A stretch of 41,785 nucleotides of DNA from an uncultured Bacteroidales bacterium. GTDB lineage: Bacteria; Bacteroidota; Bacteroidia; Bacteroidales; Muribaculaceae. The position numbers and the translations under genes are program-made. The stretch's first letter is position 1; every line of letters begins with the position of its first letter. The stretch is from contig CAMWHE010000016.1 in NCBI GenBank assembly GCA_947173955.1, forward strand, positions 1 to 41,785, read 5' to 3'. Under the pieces are notes generated by a model. That model saw only the letters and a program-made list of their open reading frames with translations, had not been told where the DNA came from and ran no database searches. Positions 24,690 to 33,835 of this stretch are shown piece by piece.

Positions 24690-24727
24690 AAAAGAGCCGT
24701 GCTGAAATTTCAGTGCGGCTCTTTTTG
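24690..24727. terminator. Bidirectional terminator between paralogue 2 and folB
   Basis: AAAAGAGCCG (24690-24699) pairs with CGGCTCTTTT (24716-24725). The inner part contains the palindrome CTGAAATTTCAG. T-runs on both strands suit the two convergent transcripts. Confidence 0.88.
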
Positions 24728-24751
24728 TATAGGATGGATTCTATATCTTCG

Positions 24752-25102
24752 TCACCAGGAGATGGCTACAGCTACTGACTGAAGCTGGGCGGGGATGGGT
24801 GGATGTAGCTTGGCGATGCGGATATAGCCTGCTGTGACGGCAGGATATTCAGCCTTGATGGCATCACGCAGACGAGCGGCGACGTGTTCAAGGAGATTGG
24901 CAGGCTGAGACATAACCGTGCGTGCGGTTGCTATTATATCGGCATAGTTGACGGTATCAGCCACGTCATCGGAAGCCATCGCCCGGGACAGGTCGGCAGT
25001 GAGGACTATGTCGAGTGAAAACAGGTTGCCAACGCGGCGCTCGGCGGGGAGTACCCCATGATAGGCGTAGATTTCCAGTCCTTTGATTTCGATCTGATGC
25101 AT
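24752..25102 (-). CDS. folB: Dihydroneopterin aldolase
   Basis: A folate-pathway enzyme converting 7,8-dihydroneopterin to 6-hydroxymethyl-dihydropterin and glycolaldehyde. The 116 residues match the family from end to end: IEIKGLEIYAYHGVLPAER at the start, DDVADTVNYADII in the middle, LLEHVAARLRDAI with the substrate glutamate, and IRIAKLHPPIPAQLQSVAV with the catalytic lysine region. It starts three bases after the glycosyltransferase stop, so it is the distal gene of the polysaccharide operon. No functional link to that operon is obvious. Confidence 0.93.
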   Translation of the reverse strand: MHQIEIKGLEIYAYHGVLPAERRVGNLFSLDIVLTADLSRAMASDDVADTVNYADIIATARTVMSQPANLLEHVAARLRDAIKAEYPAVTAGYIRIAKLHPPIPAQLQSVAVAISW

Positions 25103-25105
25103 GGA

Positions 25106-26044
25106 TTATTTTCTCAAAAGGTTGCGGCCAAATAGGACAGCATAGCACCATATGACCGAAAGATTATAGACAGCCCGTTTCAGTAACCACGGACGGAAAT
25201 AAGCCTTGACAAGGTATTGCTGACTCCTTATGCCTGCTTTCACTATCGACATCGGCGGACGATGCTTTGTAGTCTGACCGACGAGGTGAATGGCGCTTGT
25301 CGAGGTGTCGATATAATTGCGCAGTCCGAGGCGTCGGATGCGCTCCCAGAGTATATTTTCTTCGTAGTAGAGCCAGGTCTCGGGGTCGAATGCTCCGATT
25401 TTCTGAAAAACATCTTTCAGTACGAAGAAGCATCCGCCGGAAATCAATTCGGTAGGCATCACGTCAGATCCGGGCGTTATTACGACATTAGTGCGCTCGA
25501 TGACGTCGTCGGGCGTACGTAACAGCCAGAAGTTGGTGCGTATGAGATCGTTGAGAGTTACGGGATGACGTGCCGTGGTAGAGTGAGGCGCATCTTCCCC
25601 CGGCCGATAGAGTATGGGGCCGACAAGTGCGCAGTCATGCTGAAGGATAGCGCTGACTTTCAGTTTGGGAATGATATTGGCCGTATATATTATGTCGGGA
25701 TTGCTTATGAGTAGCGAGTCGACAGAATCATCTTCAAAAGCCAGGCGGACTCCTATGTTGTTGCCGCGTGCGTAGCCTTCGTTGAAGTCGGAGCGCACGA
25801 GAGTGGCTTCGGGGAGCGTGGCGCCATCACGCAGGCGGAAGGATGTGTCGGTGTCGAGCCATGAACCGGGGAATCGCTGCTGAATGTGTGCGAGCACTTT
25901 GTCGGCGGCATCCGGCTGAGGCGAAGCGTTGTCGACAATGATAAATTTGACCGGAGCGGAATTGACTTCGAGCAGAGAGTCAATGCACTGTATCGTCAGG
26001 TCGGGACTACCATATTGTAATATTATGACTGCTGTATTTGGCAT
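25106..26044 (-). CDS. GT2 family glycosyltransferase (WbbL/rhamnosyltransferase-like)
   Basis: Adds a sugar to the growing exopolysaccharide repeat on its lipid carrier. The 312-residue protein has a GT-A fold opening (TAVIILQYGSPDLTIQCIDS, FIIVDNASPQP), NEGYARGNNIGVRLA, the DxD-like SNPDIIY, SGGCFFVLKDVFQKIGAFD, and the acidic LYYEENILWERIRRLG. This is the arrangement of WbbL-type rhamnosyltransferases. A C-terminal amphipathic/hydrophobic segment may touch the membrane. I use ATG 26044, two bases after the flippase stop, rather than TTG 26050. The donor sugar cannot be read from the sequence. Confidence 0.88.
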   Translation of the reverse strand: MPNTAVIILQYGSPDLTIQCIDSLLEVNSAPVKFIIVDNASPQPDAADKVLAHIQQRFPGSWLDTDTSFRLRDGATLPEATLVRSDFNEGYARGNNIGVRLAFEDDSVDSLLISNPDIIYTANIIPKLKVSAILQHDCALVGPILYRPGEDAPHSTTARHPVTLNDLIRTNFWLLRTPDDVIERTNVVITPGSDVMPTELISGGCFFVLKDVFQKIGAFDPETWLYYEENILWERIRRLGLRNYIDTSTSAIHLVGQTTKHRPPMSIVKAGIRSQQYLVKAYFRPWLLKRAVYNLSVIWCYAVLFGRNLLRK

Positions 26045-26046
26045 AA

Positions 26047-27519
26047 TCAATCGTCAACAGGTGTTTTTCCGACAATATGAGACTTTATGGAAGCTGTCAG
26101 GTCAGAGATTATCGGATGCCGGAGAAGAGCGAGGACAGCGAAATATGTCATCGCTCCGATCAGTATCTCAAAGACGAGCAGCGGGAATACGGGCAGCTCG
26201 ACCAGATGGCGCAGCAGGATTATAACGCCGCACATGGCCACGCCGGCCACGATGGACAGGAGGTTGGGATGATTGAGCAGCGGATATTTCATATAGCGGC
26301 GGCAGTAGAGGAAAAGAGCTGTCGTAACAATCAATTCTGTCGATGTATAGGCTATTGCGGCTCCATTCTGAGCCAGCTTCGGGATGAGGAGGAAGCAGAG
26401 AGGGAAAAAGGCCAGAGATCCGAGCAGGGAACTGCGGATCAGAAGGCGCTCATGGCCCAGCGGATAGAGAATCTGGTAGCCTACGATCGTTGCAATGCCG
26501 ATTATGACTGTCGACGCCGACATTATGCGGAGGGTCGGTATCGCCGGAGCGAAGTCATTACCGGAAAATACCAATATCAGTTCCGAGGAGGTCGTCAGCA
26601 ATCCGAGAAATATGGGTACCGTCATGAAGATGACGAGGTTGAGGCATTTTGTGGCGGTAGAGTAGAACAGCTCAAACTCCTTGCGACTCGCATAGTAGGA
26701 CATACGGCTGATGAGGGTGACAGCGAGCGCTGTTACGCAACTCATGGCGGCGGTAGTCAGTCTGGAGGAGGCTGTGAAATATCCTACGGATTCATTATCG
26801 CAGAGGAAGCCGAGTATCACCGGGGAGAAGTTGACATAAAGGCTTATCGTCACGTTGAGAGTAAAGATGGTGACAGCGGGGCGGACGTGCCGGATAATCC
26901 GGAGACCTGCAGTACGGACCGCTCCGAGGGATATGTATTTACGCAGTCTGAGCAGATTGAGAATATTGTTGCCGATATCGGCAACGACCAGAATTATGGC
27001 ATAGGGCATCACATCGTCTTCAGTCTTGACAAAAACGAACAGTGCCACAGCGGCAAGACATTTGAAAGCCAGAGATCGTGTGGTGATGAACAGGAAGTCT
27101 TCCATAGCCTGATAGAACCAGTTGACTCCGATAGCATTGAAGAAAATGGATATGCTGAGGACGAGGAAGAGGGCTGTATGTGCGGAAATACGGTCGACAG
27201 TAAGACACAGGATGCCGACAGTGAGATAGCCAATGACGGTAAGGGCAATATGAAGCAGCAGAATTTCTACCGTAACCTTGCTGCGGTCGACATGACTGTC
27301 TTTGACGCGTGCGACCTCGCGGACGGCGTACAGGCTTATGCCCAGGCTCGAAAGGAGGGTGATGTAGCTGATGATATTCTGGTAGAAAGTGACAAGACCG
27401 AGGCCGTCAGGCTCAAGTATGCGGGCTACATACGGGAATGTCAATAACGGGAACAGCAGTCCGGCCACTGTGTTGACCAGATTAAGGATGAAATTATATT
27501 TCAGCGATCGTTTTGCCAT
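26047..27519 (-). CDS. Polysaccharide repeat-unit flippase (Wzx/RfbX-like)
   Basis: A 490-residue inner-membrane protein of the MOP superfamily that flips lipid-linked repeat units to the periplasm. It opens with KYNFILNLVNTVAGLLFPLL and FPYVARILEPDGLGLVTFYQ, which is diagnostic of Wzx/RfbX flippases, and about 12-14 hydrophobic segments follow. It lies between the Wzy/ligase-like gene and the glycosyltransferase in the operon. A long opposite-strand frame across this gene is only its shadow. Confidence 0.93.
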   Translation of the reverse strand: MAKRSLKYNFILNLVNTVAGLLFPLLTFPYVARILEPDGLGLVTFYQNIISYITLLSSLGISLYAVREVARVKDSHVDRSKVTVEILLLHIALTVIGYLTVGILCLTVDRISAHTALFLVLSISIFFNAIGVNWFYQAMEDFLFITTRSLAFKCLAAVALFVFVKTEDDVMPYAIILVVADIGNNILNLLRLRKYISLGAVRTAGLRIIRHVRPAVTIFTLNVTISLYVNFSPVILGFLCDNESVGYFTASSRLTTAAMSCVTALAVTLISRMSYYASRKEFELFYSTATKCLNLVIFMTVPIFLGLLTTSSELILVFSGNDFAPAIPTLRIMSASTVIIGIATIVGYQILYPLGHERLLIRSSLLGSLAFFPLCFLLIPKLAQNGAAIAYTSTELIVTTALFLYCRRYMKYPLLNHPNLLSIVAGVAMCGVIILLRHLVELPVFPLLVFEILIGAMTYFAVLALLRHPIISDLTASIKSHIVGKTPVDD

Positions 27520-27528
27520 CCGTGATTA

Positions 27529-28788
27529 TTAACGTGTCACAAATCTTCGCAGGAATCGGAGCCTGTTGTCGGACTGAGTGTCTCCGGCTTCATCGTCCCG
27601 AGCGTCAGATTCCTCATCGTCGGGACAATATATCAGGTAAAGAGCCAGCATCAGGATCATTGTCTCGAAAAAGTATTCGAAGATGCCGGATGCGATACTC
27701 TCAAGGGTTATGCAGGCGACGAAGTAGGACAGGTATTGCTTCCGGGGCGGTTTGCGCTTCATGACAGCCGATATGATGACGTATAAGAGCGGCACGAGAG
27801 TGACGAGCCCGAAACGGAAATAGAAGCCGGCAAGTGAAACGTCGGCCGTATAATACTTGTAGTCCTCGGAAAAATTGTACAGCTCCTTGCCCCATGCGGA
27901 ATTGTCGAGCGAGAAAGCTCCGTTGCCGAAAACGGCGGTGGCGGGATTCTCCTGCTGTGATTCGAGCGCGTAATAGCGCCATGCGCCGATTCTGACATCT
28001 TCCTTATTGTCGTAGGTGTTATCCTCATATTGCTGCTGGCTGAGTTCCATCATCGATTTGTAGATAGGCAGGCTGGTGATAATCGTGATGGCTATGGCGG
28101 CAATGACGGTGCCGATCAGCAGCTTTTTATACCAGACGTATTTCTGCATATAAAGCAGGAAGCCGAGCGACAGGCTCAGGAGGATAGCCTGGCGGATGAC
28201 GGATAGGAGTATCATCACGATGGCGATGAAAATGAATATGAGCCACAGCCTGTTGCGGTCAACTGAGAATTGGTTGATCGCATAGAAGAAAAGCAGAATC
28301 AACAGCTGGAAATAGGGTATCGGTATACGGAGGATGCCGCGCGTGAGGTCTTCCAATATCGGATCTCCGAACATATTGTTTGGAAATGTCAGGGTATTGA
28401 CGATATAGACCAGAATGGAGAGTCCGACGATGGCAAACAGGTATCGGAATAGGATCTTCGGGCGGGGATTAAGCAGGAGCAGTATCGGGAAGAACAGGAA
28501 CGGGAATAAATAGGATGCCGTGGCGACAGCTGTCAGCGGCAGGGGCTGCCCGTGGATAGCGAATGCCATGAAAATGGATATGACCATTCCGGCGAGAACC
28601 GTGATCCATGCCATGCGCGGAAACTGCGGGAGAGGAGCCTCACGGTCACGTGTCTGCCATGCGTAGACTCCGCAGAGTATGATGCAGAAGCACATCAGCA
28701 CAACTTTCGTCGGAGCTGAGATGGCGCCGTGAAAGTTGAAGAAACCTGTAGATGCGAGTAGTGTGAATGCAACTAATAGCTCTCTCAT
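27529..28788 (-). CDS. O-antigen ligase/polymerase-like membrane protein (Wzy candidate)
   Basis: A 419-residue polytopic membrane protein with around ten or more hydrophobic segments. It has a large periplasmic loop in the second half (about 265-335) containing DVRIGAWRYYALESQQENP and a FGNGAFSLDNSAWGK stretch. The R-x-x-x-W...FG-G pattern in such a loop is the feature of the O-antigen ligase/Wzy superfamily. The context (Wza, Wzc, Wzx, GT) makes a polymerase the best guess. I chose ATG 28788 (MRELLVAFTLL) because the longer frame would overlap the Wzc gene. The C-terminus is acidic (DDEESDARDDEAGD). Wzy and ligase cannot be separated by sequence reading alone. Confidence 0.75.
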   Translation of the reverse strand: MRELLVAFTLLASTGFFNFHGAISAPTKVVLMCFCIILCGVYAWQTRDREAPLPQFPRMAWITVLAGMVISIFMAFAIHGQPLPLTAVATASYLFPFLFFPILLLLNPRPKILFRYLFAIVGLSILVYIVNTLTFPNNMFGDPILEDLTRGILRIPIPYFQLLILLFFYAINQFSVDRNRLWLIFIFIAIVMILLSVIRQAILLSLSLGFLLYMQKYVWYKKLLIGTVIAAIAITIITSLPIYKSMMELSQQQYEDNTYDNKEDVRIGAWRYYALESQQENPATAVFGNGAFSLDNSAWGKELYNFSEDYKYYTADVSLAGFYFRFGLVTLVPLLYVIISAVMKRKPPRKQYLSYFVACITLESIASGIFEYFFETMILMLALYLIYCPDDEESDARDDEAGDTQSDNRLRFLRRFVTR

Positions 28789-28819
28789 ACGTGCTGCGTG
28801 AGCGTGGGTCGGGGTATAA

Positions 28820-31078
28820 TTACTTTGAAGTAACGGCCGCGAAGAATACACTGCGGGAATCACCGGCGAGACGCGCTATCTTGCGGGCTCCGGCAGTCCG
28901 GGTATGTCCTAAGGTGAAGTCTGCGATCACGATGTCGGCGGGAGCCGCACCTGCTTCAAGAGCTCCGAAATCATCGGCCGACGGGAGCGCTATGACAATG
29001 AAATCATAGTCGGGCCTGAGCGAAGCGATGAGTGCGGGATAAGCCTCAGACGACAGGATGTCGGACGTGATCAGGCCGGAGTTTGTATCGCTCAGGATAG
29101 CATCGAGCTGAGTAGCGACACCCCGGAGGGTGACGGTCTGTGTGCGGCCGGTTGCGTCAGCGATGTCGCCGCTGAGTGTGGCTGAGGGCTGTACCTGAAG
29201 GATAGATGCCACGGCAGCCTTGTTGATATCGGCGTCGACAATCAGCGTACGGCGCCCGGTAGCGCACAGCGATGCAGCGAGATTGGCGGCTACCTCTGCG
29301 CTCAGCGACTGCGATCCTGAAGCGGAGCATACGGCAATGACTGTTCCGGGTTTCAGCGATGAGAGCGACAGGATATTGGAGCGCATCAGCCGATAGCGCT
29401 GTGCAACAAGCGATTCGGGTGCGTCGATGACACTGAGTCCGTGAGCTGTGCGGGCGGGTAATTCGGCAATAGGCTGCAGACCTGTCTCTTTGATAGCCTG
29501 GTCGAGGGTGTTGAGCTTACCGTTGAGCTTCCAGCGGATCAGAATGACAACCGCGGGGATGGCGGCGCCGATGATAAGATACATCAGGAGTATGATCTTG
29601 TTGGAGGGCTTGAACGGTGCGCTTACGGCATACGCTTCATCGATTATGGTGCCGAGCGGCTGCGCACCGGCGATATTGAGGCTCGTCTCCTCGCGCTGGC
29701 GGAGCAGGAAGAGGTAGAGCTGCTCCTGAAGCGCCTGCTGACGCTTGATGTTGACATATTCGCGCTCGACGGTGGGAAGAGTCTCGAGTTTTGACTTGGA
29801 CTGAGCGAACTGTTTGCGTAGCTCGTCGATCTGTACCTGAGCCATCTCATAGTGCTTGTTGAGGGCGGTCAGCAGGTTGTCCTTGACGACGTCGATACGC
29901 ATATTGATGGCCTTGAGGGCTACGTTTTCGCCGCGTGCGCTCGGTTCGATGGTGATTCGCTCGAGGATGAGTTCGTTGTAGCCTTCGATGAGCGGTGTCA
30001 GGCTCTCGATCGCCGGCATGATGGGGAGGAGGGAGTTGTTGTTGGTCTCTGTGTTGAGGAATTCGATGGCGAGACGCAGCAGCTCGTGCTCGTTTTCAGC
30101 GGCAAGGAGTTCCTTCTCCTGAGTGTAGCTTTCGGTAATGAATATTTCAGCCTGCACTTCGGGGCTGACGAGGTCGCGTTTGGCGAGGAAGGACTCGATG
30201 TCGCCTTCAGCCAGATTGAGCTCTTTGGCGAGCGATGATATGCGGCTGTTGATGAAGTCGAGGGTATATTCAAGGTAGTCGCGCTGCTGCTTGACGGTCA
30301 GCTCGCGATATGAGTGCATGATGGCGTTGAGAAGCCGGATGCCGAATTTAGGATCGTTGGTCGAATAGTTGAGCTCGACAATATCTGCCTTACGGGTGGC
30401 GAGGGATATGGCTACATCCTGAGAGAGTCCGATTGCGGCTCCGCTGTAGCTGCTGACGTAGACACACTCTCTGAGTTTCTGTCCGGGTTTGAAGAATTCT
30501 GTGGTGGAGAATGTAAAGTCGCCGTAGGGGAGAGAGACTGTCGCCGGGAGCGTCAGATCCTTGTCGCTCCGGAAGTCTTTGCCTCCGATGCGGATGCCGA
30601 TGTCAGCCTTGCCGTGAGTATTGACCCTGACGTCAAATGAGATGCCGGTAGAGAGTGTGTCGGAAATAGCCTCATCGTAGTTGACGATCAAGGGTATCTT
30701 TTCGTGAACGGGTATCTTTTTGAAGCGGGTTCTGAGCGTGTATTGGGTGTTGAGGTCAAGCTGTCGGGCGATGTCGACGAGGAGCGTATGTGACCCGAGA
30801 ACCAGCATTTCCTCATGCACTCCGCGGTTGGATCCGAATTTCCCGGTTGACATGCCCATGATGGATGCTACTTCGGACATACTGCTGAATGAGGAACTGC
30901 CACCGCTTCCGGATATCATGATCTGCGACGTGACGGGCACTTCGGGTACATTCTTGAGAGCCTTGGTGAGGCCGAGGACACCAAAAATACCTACAGAAAT
31001 GATGACCCAGATCCAGGCTTTGCGGTAGGCTTTGAACAGTTCGGGGAAGTTTATAGCCGATGATGTTGATGACTTCAT
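28820..31078 (-). CDS. Wzc-like chain-length determinant with degenerate BY-kinase domain
   Basis: 752 residues. The N-terminal Wzz domain begins with a membrane helix (WIWVIISVGIFGVLGLTKAL) and has a long periplasmic part with coiled coils (about 290-480). The second helix is IILLMYLIIGAAIPAVVILI near 530. The C-terminal P-loop domain (about 578-752) has an intact-looking A' motif (TLIVDADIN). Walker A reads CSASGSQSLSAEVAANLA, lacking the GKS/T lysine. Walker B is FIVIALPSAD instead of IIIDTPP-like, and no C-terminal tyrosine cluster exists. It is therefore probably a pseudokinase that controls chain length structurally. It follows the export lipoprotein by five bases. Confidence 0.88.
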   Translation of the reverse strand: MKSSTSSAINFPELFKAYRKAWIWVIISVGIFGVLGLTKALKNVPEVPVTSQIMISGSGGSSSFSSMSEVASIMGMSTGKFGSNRGVHEEMLVLGSHTLLVDIARQLDLNTQYTLRTRFKKIPVHEKIPLIVNYDEAISDTLSTGISFDVRVNTHGKADIGIRIGGKDFRSDKDLTLPATVSLPYGDFTFSTTEFFKPGQKLRECVYVSSYSGAAIGLSQDVAISLATRKADIVELNYSTNDPKFGIRLLNAIMHSYRELTVKQQRDYLEYTLDFINSRISSLAKELNLAEGDIESFLAKRDLVSPEVQAEIFITESYTQEKELLAAENEHELLRLAIEFLNTETNNNSLLPIMPAIESLTPLIEGYNELILERITIEPSARGENVALKAINMRIDVVKDNLLTALNKHYEMAQVQIDELRKQFAQSKSKLETLPTVEREYVNIKRQQALQEQLYLFLLRQREETSLNIAGAQPLGTIIDEAYAVSAPFKPSNKIILLMYLIIGAAIPAVVILIRWKLNGKLNTLDQAIKETGLQPIAELPARTAHGLSVIDAPESLVAQRYRLMRSNILSLSSLKPGTVIAVCSASGSQSLSAEVAANLAASLCATGRRTLIVDADINKAAVASILQVQPSATLSGDIADATGRTQTVTLRGVATQLDAILSDTNSGLITSDILSSEAYPALIASLRPDYDFIVIALPSADDFGALEAGAAPADIVIADFTLGHTRTAGARKIARLAGDSRSVFFAAVTSK

Positions 31079-31083
31079 GATGA

Positions 31084-31893
31084 TCAGCGTGTTAATGCGA
31101 TGACGAGAGATGCGATGACGGAAGCGGAGCTGACGAGGGTCGAGATGACCGAGAGCTTATATGAATTGAATGTGTTGTAGCGGGCGTTATCGGAGCGCAC
31201 TTTGGTAGGCTCGACATAGACCACATCATTCTGCTTCAGGCGGAAGAAGGGTGAGTTGAGCGACTTGGAGTCGTTGAGGTCGAAGCGGTGATAGATCAGC
31301 GAGTCGCCTTCCTGGCGTATGACGAGGACATTGTCGCGGCGACCGTATTCGGAGATGTCGCCTGCCATGGCGATAGCATCGAGAATTGAATATTGCTCCT
31401 TGGTGATCGGCTGTCGGCCCGGAATCTTTACTTCACCGATGACATTGACGGCGAAGTTGAGGATCTGGACGCGGACGATCGGATCGTCGACCTCAGCGGA
31501 AATCTTTTCCTTAAGAAAGTCGGATACCTGATTGCATGTCATGCCGCTGACGTGGAGAGTGCCAAGGATGGGGAAGTCGATGTTGCCTTGTGCATCGACG
31601 ATGAAGGTCTGGATGCTGATGTTGGCTGTAGCCTGTTTGGTGCCGCGGTTGGCTATGTTGGCGAGAGGAAGATTATACATCGCCGTAGCTTCCGGGGCAA
31701 TCGAGGTGACGGTGATTGAGAGCTCGTCGTCAGGCTGAATCTTGAGGGAATAATCCGGGTCGGCGGCGGTAAGGATTGCGACGGCGTCGGCAGGGATGTC
31801 GCCGAATAGGGTCATCGATTGCTTGGTGGAGCTGCAGGAGCAGAAAGCGGCAGCGACAGACAAGGAAAGTATGAGTCGACTGATTGGTTTCAT
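31084..31893 (-). CDS. Polysaccharide export lipoprotein (Wza-like, Poly_export/SLBB)
   Basis: An outer-membrane export channel component, 269 residues. The ATG at 31893 yields a lipoprotein signal (MKPISRLILSLSVAAAFCSC). The frame extends 71 residues upstream without a plausible N-terminus. The Poly_export domain (YSLKIQPDDELSITVTSIAP and GNIDFPILGTLHVSGMTCNQ) is followed by one SLBB repeat (NVIGEVKIPGRQPITKEQYS, ILDAIAMAGDISEYGRRDNV). The FFRLKQNDVVYVEPTK signature comes next. A C-terminal hydrophobic segment (VISTLVSSASVIASLVIALT) could be the membrane-crossing helix. It is the first gene of the minus-strand exopolysaccharide operon and pairs with the Wzc-like protein. Confidence 0.92.
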   Translation of the reverse strand: MKPISRLILSLSVAAAFCSCSSTKQSMTLFGDIPADAVAILTAADPDYSLKIQPDDELSITVTSIAPEATAMYNLPLANIANRGTKQATANISIQTFIVDAQGNIDFPILGTLHVSGMTCNQVSDFLKEKISAEVDDPIVRVQILNFAVNVIGEVKIPGRQPITKEQYSILDAIAMAGDISEYGRRDNVLVIRQEGDSLIYHRFDLNDSKSLNSPFFRLKQNDVVYVEPTKVRSDNARYNTFNSYKLSVISTLVSSASVIASLVIALTR

Positions 31894-32046
31894 TATTAAG
31901 TATATACGTGATAAATGCATCTCAGCAACCTTGAAATCGGGGCGAGAGAGTGCATCAAAAATGTTAACATCTACATTCGTTAACGCAAGATAACTCTTTT
32001 TTATTATCACATTACGGGAGATTTTTTCGGACATGGTCTTTTTTTG

Positions 32047-32054
32047 TATCTTTG
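32047..32054 (+). promoter_or_regulatory. -7 box for the divergent GT2 gene
   Basis: TATCTTTG with a T-rich -33 region (32022-32027), about 90 bases before the TTG start at 32145. It lies in the intergenic region shared with the minus-strand exopolysaccharide operon. Confidence 0.55.
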
Positions 32055-32144
32055 TAACCGAAACAATGTGTGTCGGCTGAAACCCGTGTGAACACATGGG
32101 CGGCAACGCGCAGACGATATCATTAACAATCAGATAGACCTCAC

Positions 32145-33323
32145 TTGGAACACATAGCGTTTGATTTTGACCTTACACGGCAGGCCGTCGTCATGATGGG
32201 AGCCGCTTTATTAGTGTTATTGCTGACCGTCACCTGGTATCGGCGCATAATCCTGCGTCCGGTGCGTCGGCAGCGTTCGTGCGAGCGGAGCCGTGAGGTA
32301 AAGGAGTGGCCGGGAGTCTCGGTCATAGTGCTTGCCCGCGACAATGCCGGCAATCTCGAGCGTATGCTGCCCGGATTGCTTGGCCAGGTGTATCCGGCTG
32401 ACTATGAGGTAGTCGTGGTCAACGACGGCGGTACACTGAGTGTTACTCAGGTCGTTGCACGCTTCTGCGCTCAGAGCAAGAATCTTCGCGAGACTTTCGT
32501 GCCTGTCAGGACTACCAATCTGAGTCGCCGTAAGCTGGCCATCACGCTCGGAGTCAAGGCCGCACAGTATCCTTATGTGATAATCCTCGACGCCGACTGC
32601 CGCGTAGGGCGCCGTAGCTGGCTCAAATCCATGGCCCGCCACTTCGCTTTGGGCAAGGATGTAGTCATCGGCTATCGCAACATCGTGGGACATGCCGGAC
32701 CCGCTATCCGTACCGACAATCTGATAGAGACCGTGTCATGGCTCAGCGCAGCTGTCGGGAAATGGCCATACCGCGCCTGCGAGTCCAACCTCGGCTACAG
32801 CCGCAAGATATTTTTCGATCACAAGGGCTTCGCGCGGTCGCTCAACCTCCACGGCGGCGACGACGATCTCTTCATAGATGAAGTGGCCGACGGAGGCAAT
32901 ACTGCTGTCGAGCTCTCCGATGCTTCAATAGTCAGGGTTAAGGCCAACAACGCGGCGGCTCGTTACAGCGACGAGCGTCTGCGTCACGCATTTACCGGGC
33001 GGATGCTTACCGGACGGTTCCGTCGGCGGATGCGTCTGCTGACCGCGCTTCTGTGGGTCAATCCGGCTCTCTGTGTGGCCGCAGCTCTTCTTGAATGGCC
33101 AAATGCCGTCCCGGCTATAGCGATTTTTGTACTGATGCTTCTGCAGTGGCTTGCCGCAGTGATCTGCTGGAAACGCGCGGCAGTGGCTCTGGGCTATCAT
33201 CTGTCTTACGGCGGGCTCCTGTGGGGACTGACTGTAAGTCCGTTGTACACGTTCAAGGAGTGGATAAGATGCCGTCGCAACAAAGAGCATAATTATACCT
33301 GGTCGATGTCGGCCCGTCACTGA
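32145..33323 (+). CDS. Membrane GT2 glycosyltransferase
   Basis: 392 residues. An N-terminal membrane helix (VVMMGAALLVLLLTVTWYRR) is followed by a GT-A domain: GVSVIVLARDNAGNLERMLP, YEVVVVNDGG, the DxD motif VIILDADCR and GGDDDLFIDEV as the ED-type acidic site. C-terminal hydrophobic helices (about 305-350) close the protein. I accept TTG 32145 because no in-frame ATG exists upstream of it before a stop; ATG 32193 would cut into the first helix. It is divergent from the exopolysaccharide operon and probably belongs to the same pathway. Donor and acceptor are unknown. Confidence 0.85.
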   Translation: MEHIAFDFDLTRQAVVMMGAALLVLLLTVTWYRRIILRPVRRQRSCERSREVKEWPGVSVIVLARDNAGNLERMLPGLLGQVYPADYEVVVVNDGGTLSVTQVVARFCAQSKNLRETFVPVRTTNLSRRKLAITLGVKAAQYPYVIILDADCRVGRRSWLKSMARHFALGKDVVIGYRNIVGHAGPAIRTDNLIETVSWLSAAVGKWPYRACESNLGYSRKIFFDHKGFARSLNLHGGDDDLFIDEVADGGNTAVELSDASIVRVKANNAAARYSDERLRHAFTGRMLTGRFRRRMRLLTALLWVNPALCVAAALLEWPNAVPAIAIFVLMLLQWLAAVICWKRAAVALGYHLSYGGLLWGLTVSPLYTFKEWIRCRRNKEHNYTWSMSARH

Positions 33324-33330
33324 GAAAAAT

Positions 33331-33831
33331 ATGGCCAAACACCCGTCAAAAACCAATGTTGCCCGTCTGCTCGATAAGGCGGGAATCGCCTATGAGCTTG
33401 TCCCGTACGAAGTTGATGAGAACAATCTTGCCGCCGGACATATTGCCGACGAGCTTGGCGAGGATATCAACCGAGTGTTTAAGACTCTGGTGCTTAGCGG
33501 CGAGCGCGTGAAAAATCTCGTCTGTGTCGTGCCCGGTAATAGGGAAGTCGACCTCAAGAAGGCAGCCAAGGCGGCAGGCGACAAAAAGGTCGAGATGATA
33601 CCGATGAAGGATCTCTTGCCCCTGACCGGCTACATTCGCGGCGGATGCTCGCCGGTAGGCATGAAGAAGCCTTTTCCCACCTTTTTTCACGCTACGGCGC
33701 TCGATTATCCGGAGATATATGTCAGTGCGGGTCAGCGCGGCCTGCAGCTGAAGATTGATCCGGCCAGACTGATAGAATATGTAGGGGCTCAGGTGGCTGA
33801 TATAGCAACTGATGAAGAAATAAACGATTGA
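33331..33831 (+). CDS. ybaK: Cys-tRNA(Pro)/Cys-tRNA(Cys) deacylase YbaK
   Basis: A trans-editing enzyme that hydrolyses mischarged Cys-tRNA(Pro). The 166-residue protein has KTNVARLLDKAGIAYELVPY, the catalytic-lysine motif RVFKTLVLSG, VPGNREVDLKKAAKAAGDKK, and the GYIRGGCSPVGMKKPFPTFF motif typical of YbaK proteins. It follows the glycosyltransferase by seven bases and precedes aroC by four, so it sits in the middle of a mixed housekeeping operon. Confidence 0.93.
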   Translation: MAKHPSKTNVARLLDKAGIAYELVPYEVDENNLAAGHIADELGEDINRVFKTLVLSGERVKNLVCVVPGNREVDLKKAAKAAGDKKVEMIPMKDLLPLTGYIRGGCSPVGMKKPFPTFFHATALDYPEIYVSAGQRGLQLKIDPARLIEYVGAQVADIATDEEIND

Positions 33832-33835
33832 CGAC

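Noticed and set aside
26077..27447. 456-codon plus-strand frame
   Set aside because: It lies exactly antisense to the Wzx flippase, which has clear family motifs. The peptide is Glu/Gln/Asp-rich without a fold pattern, as expected for a shadow frame in GC-biased codons.
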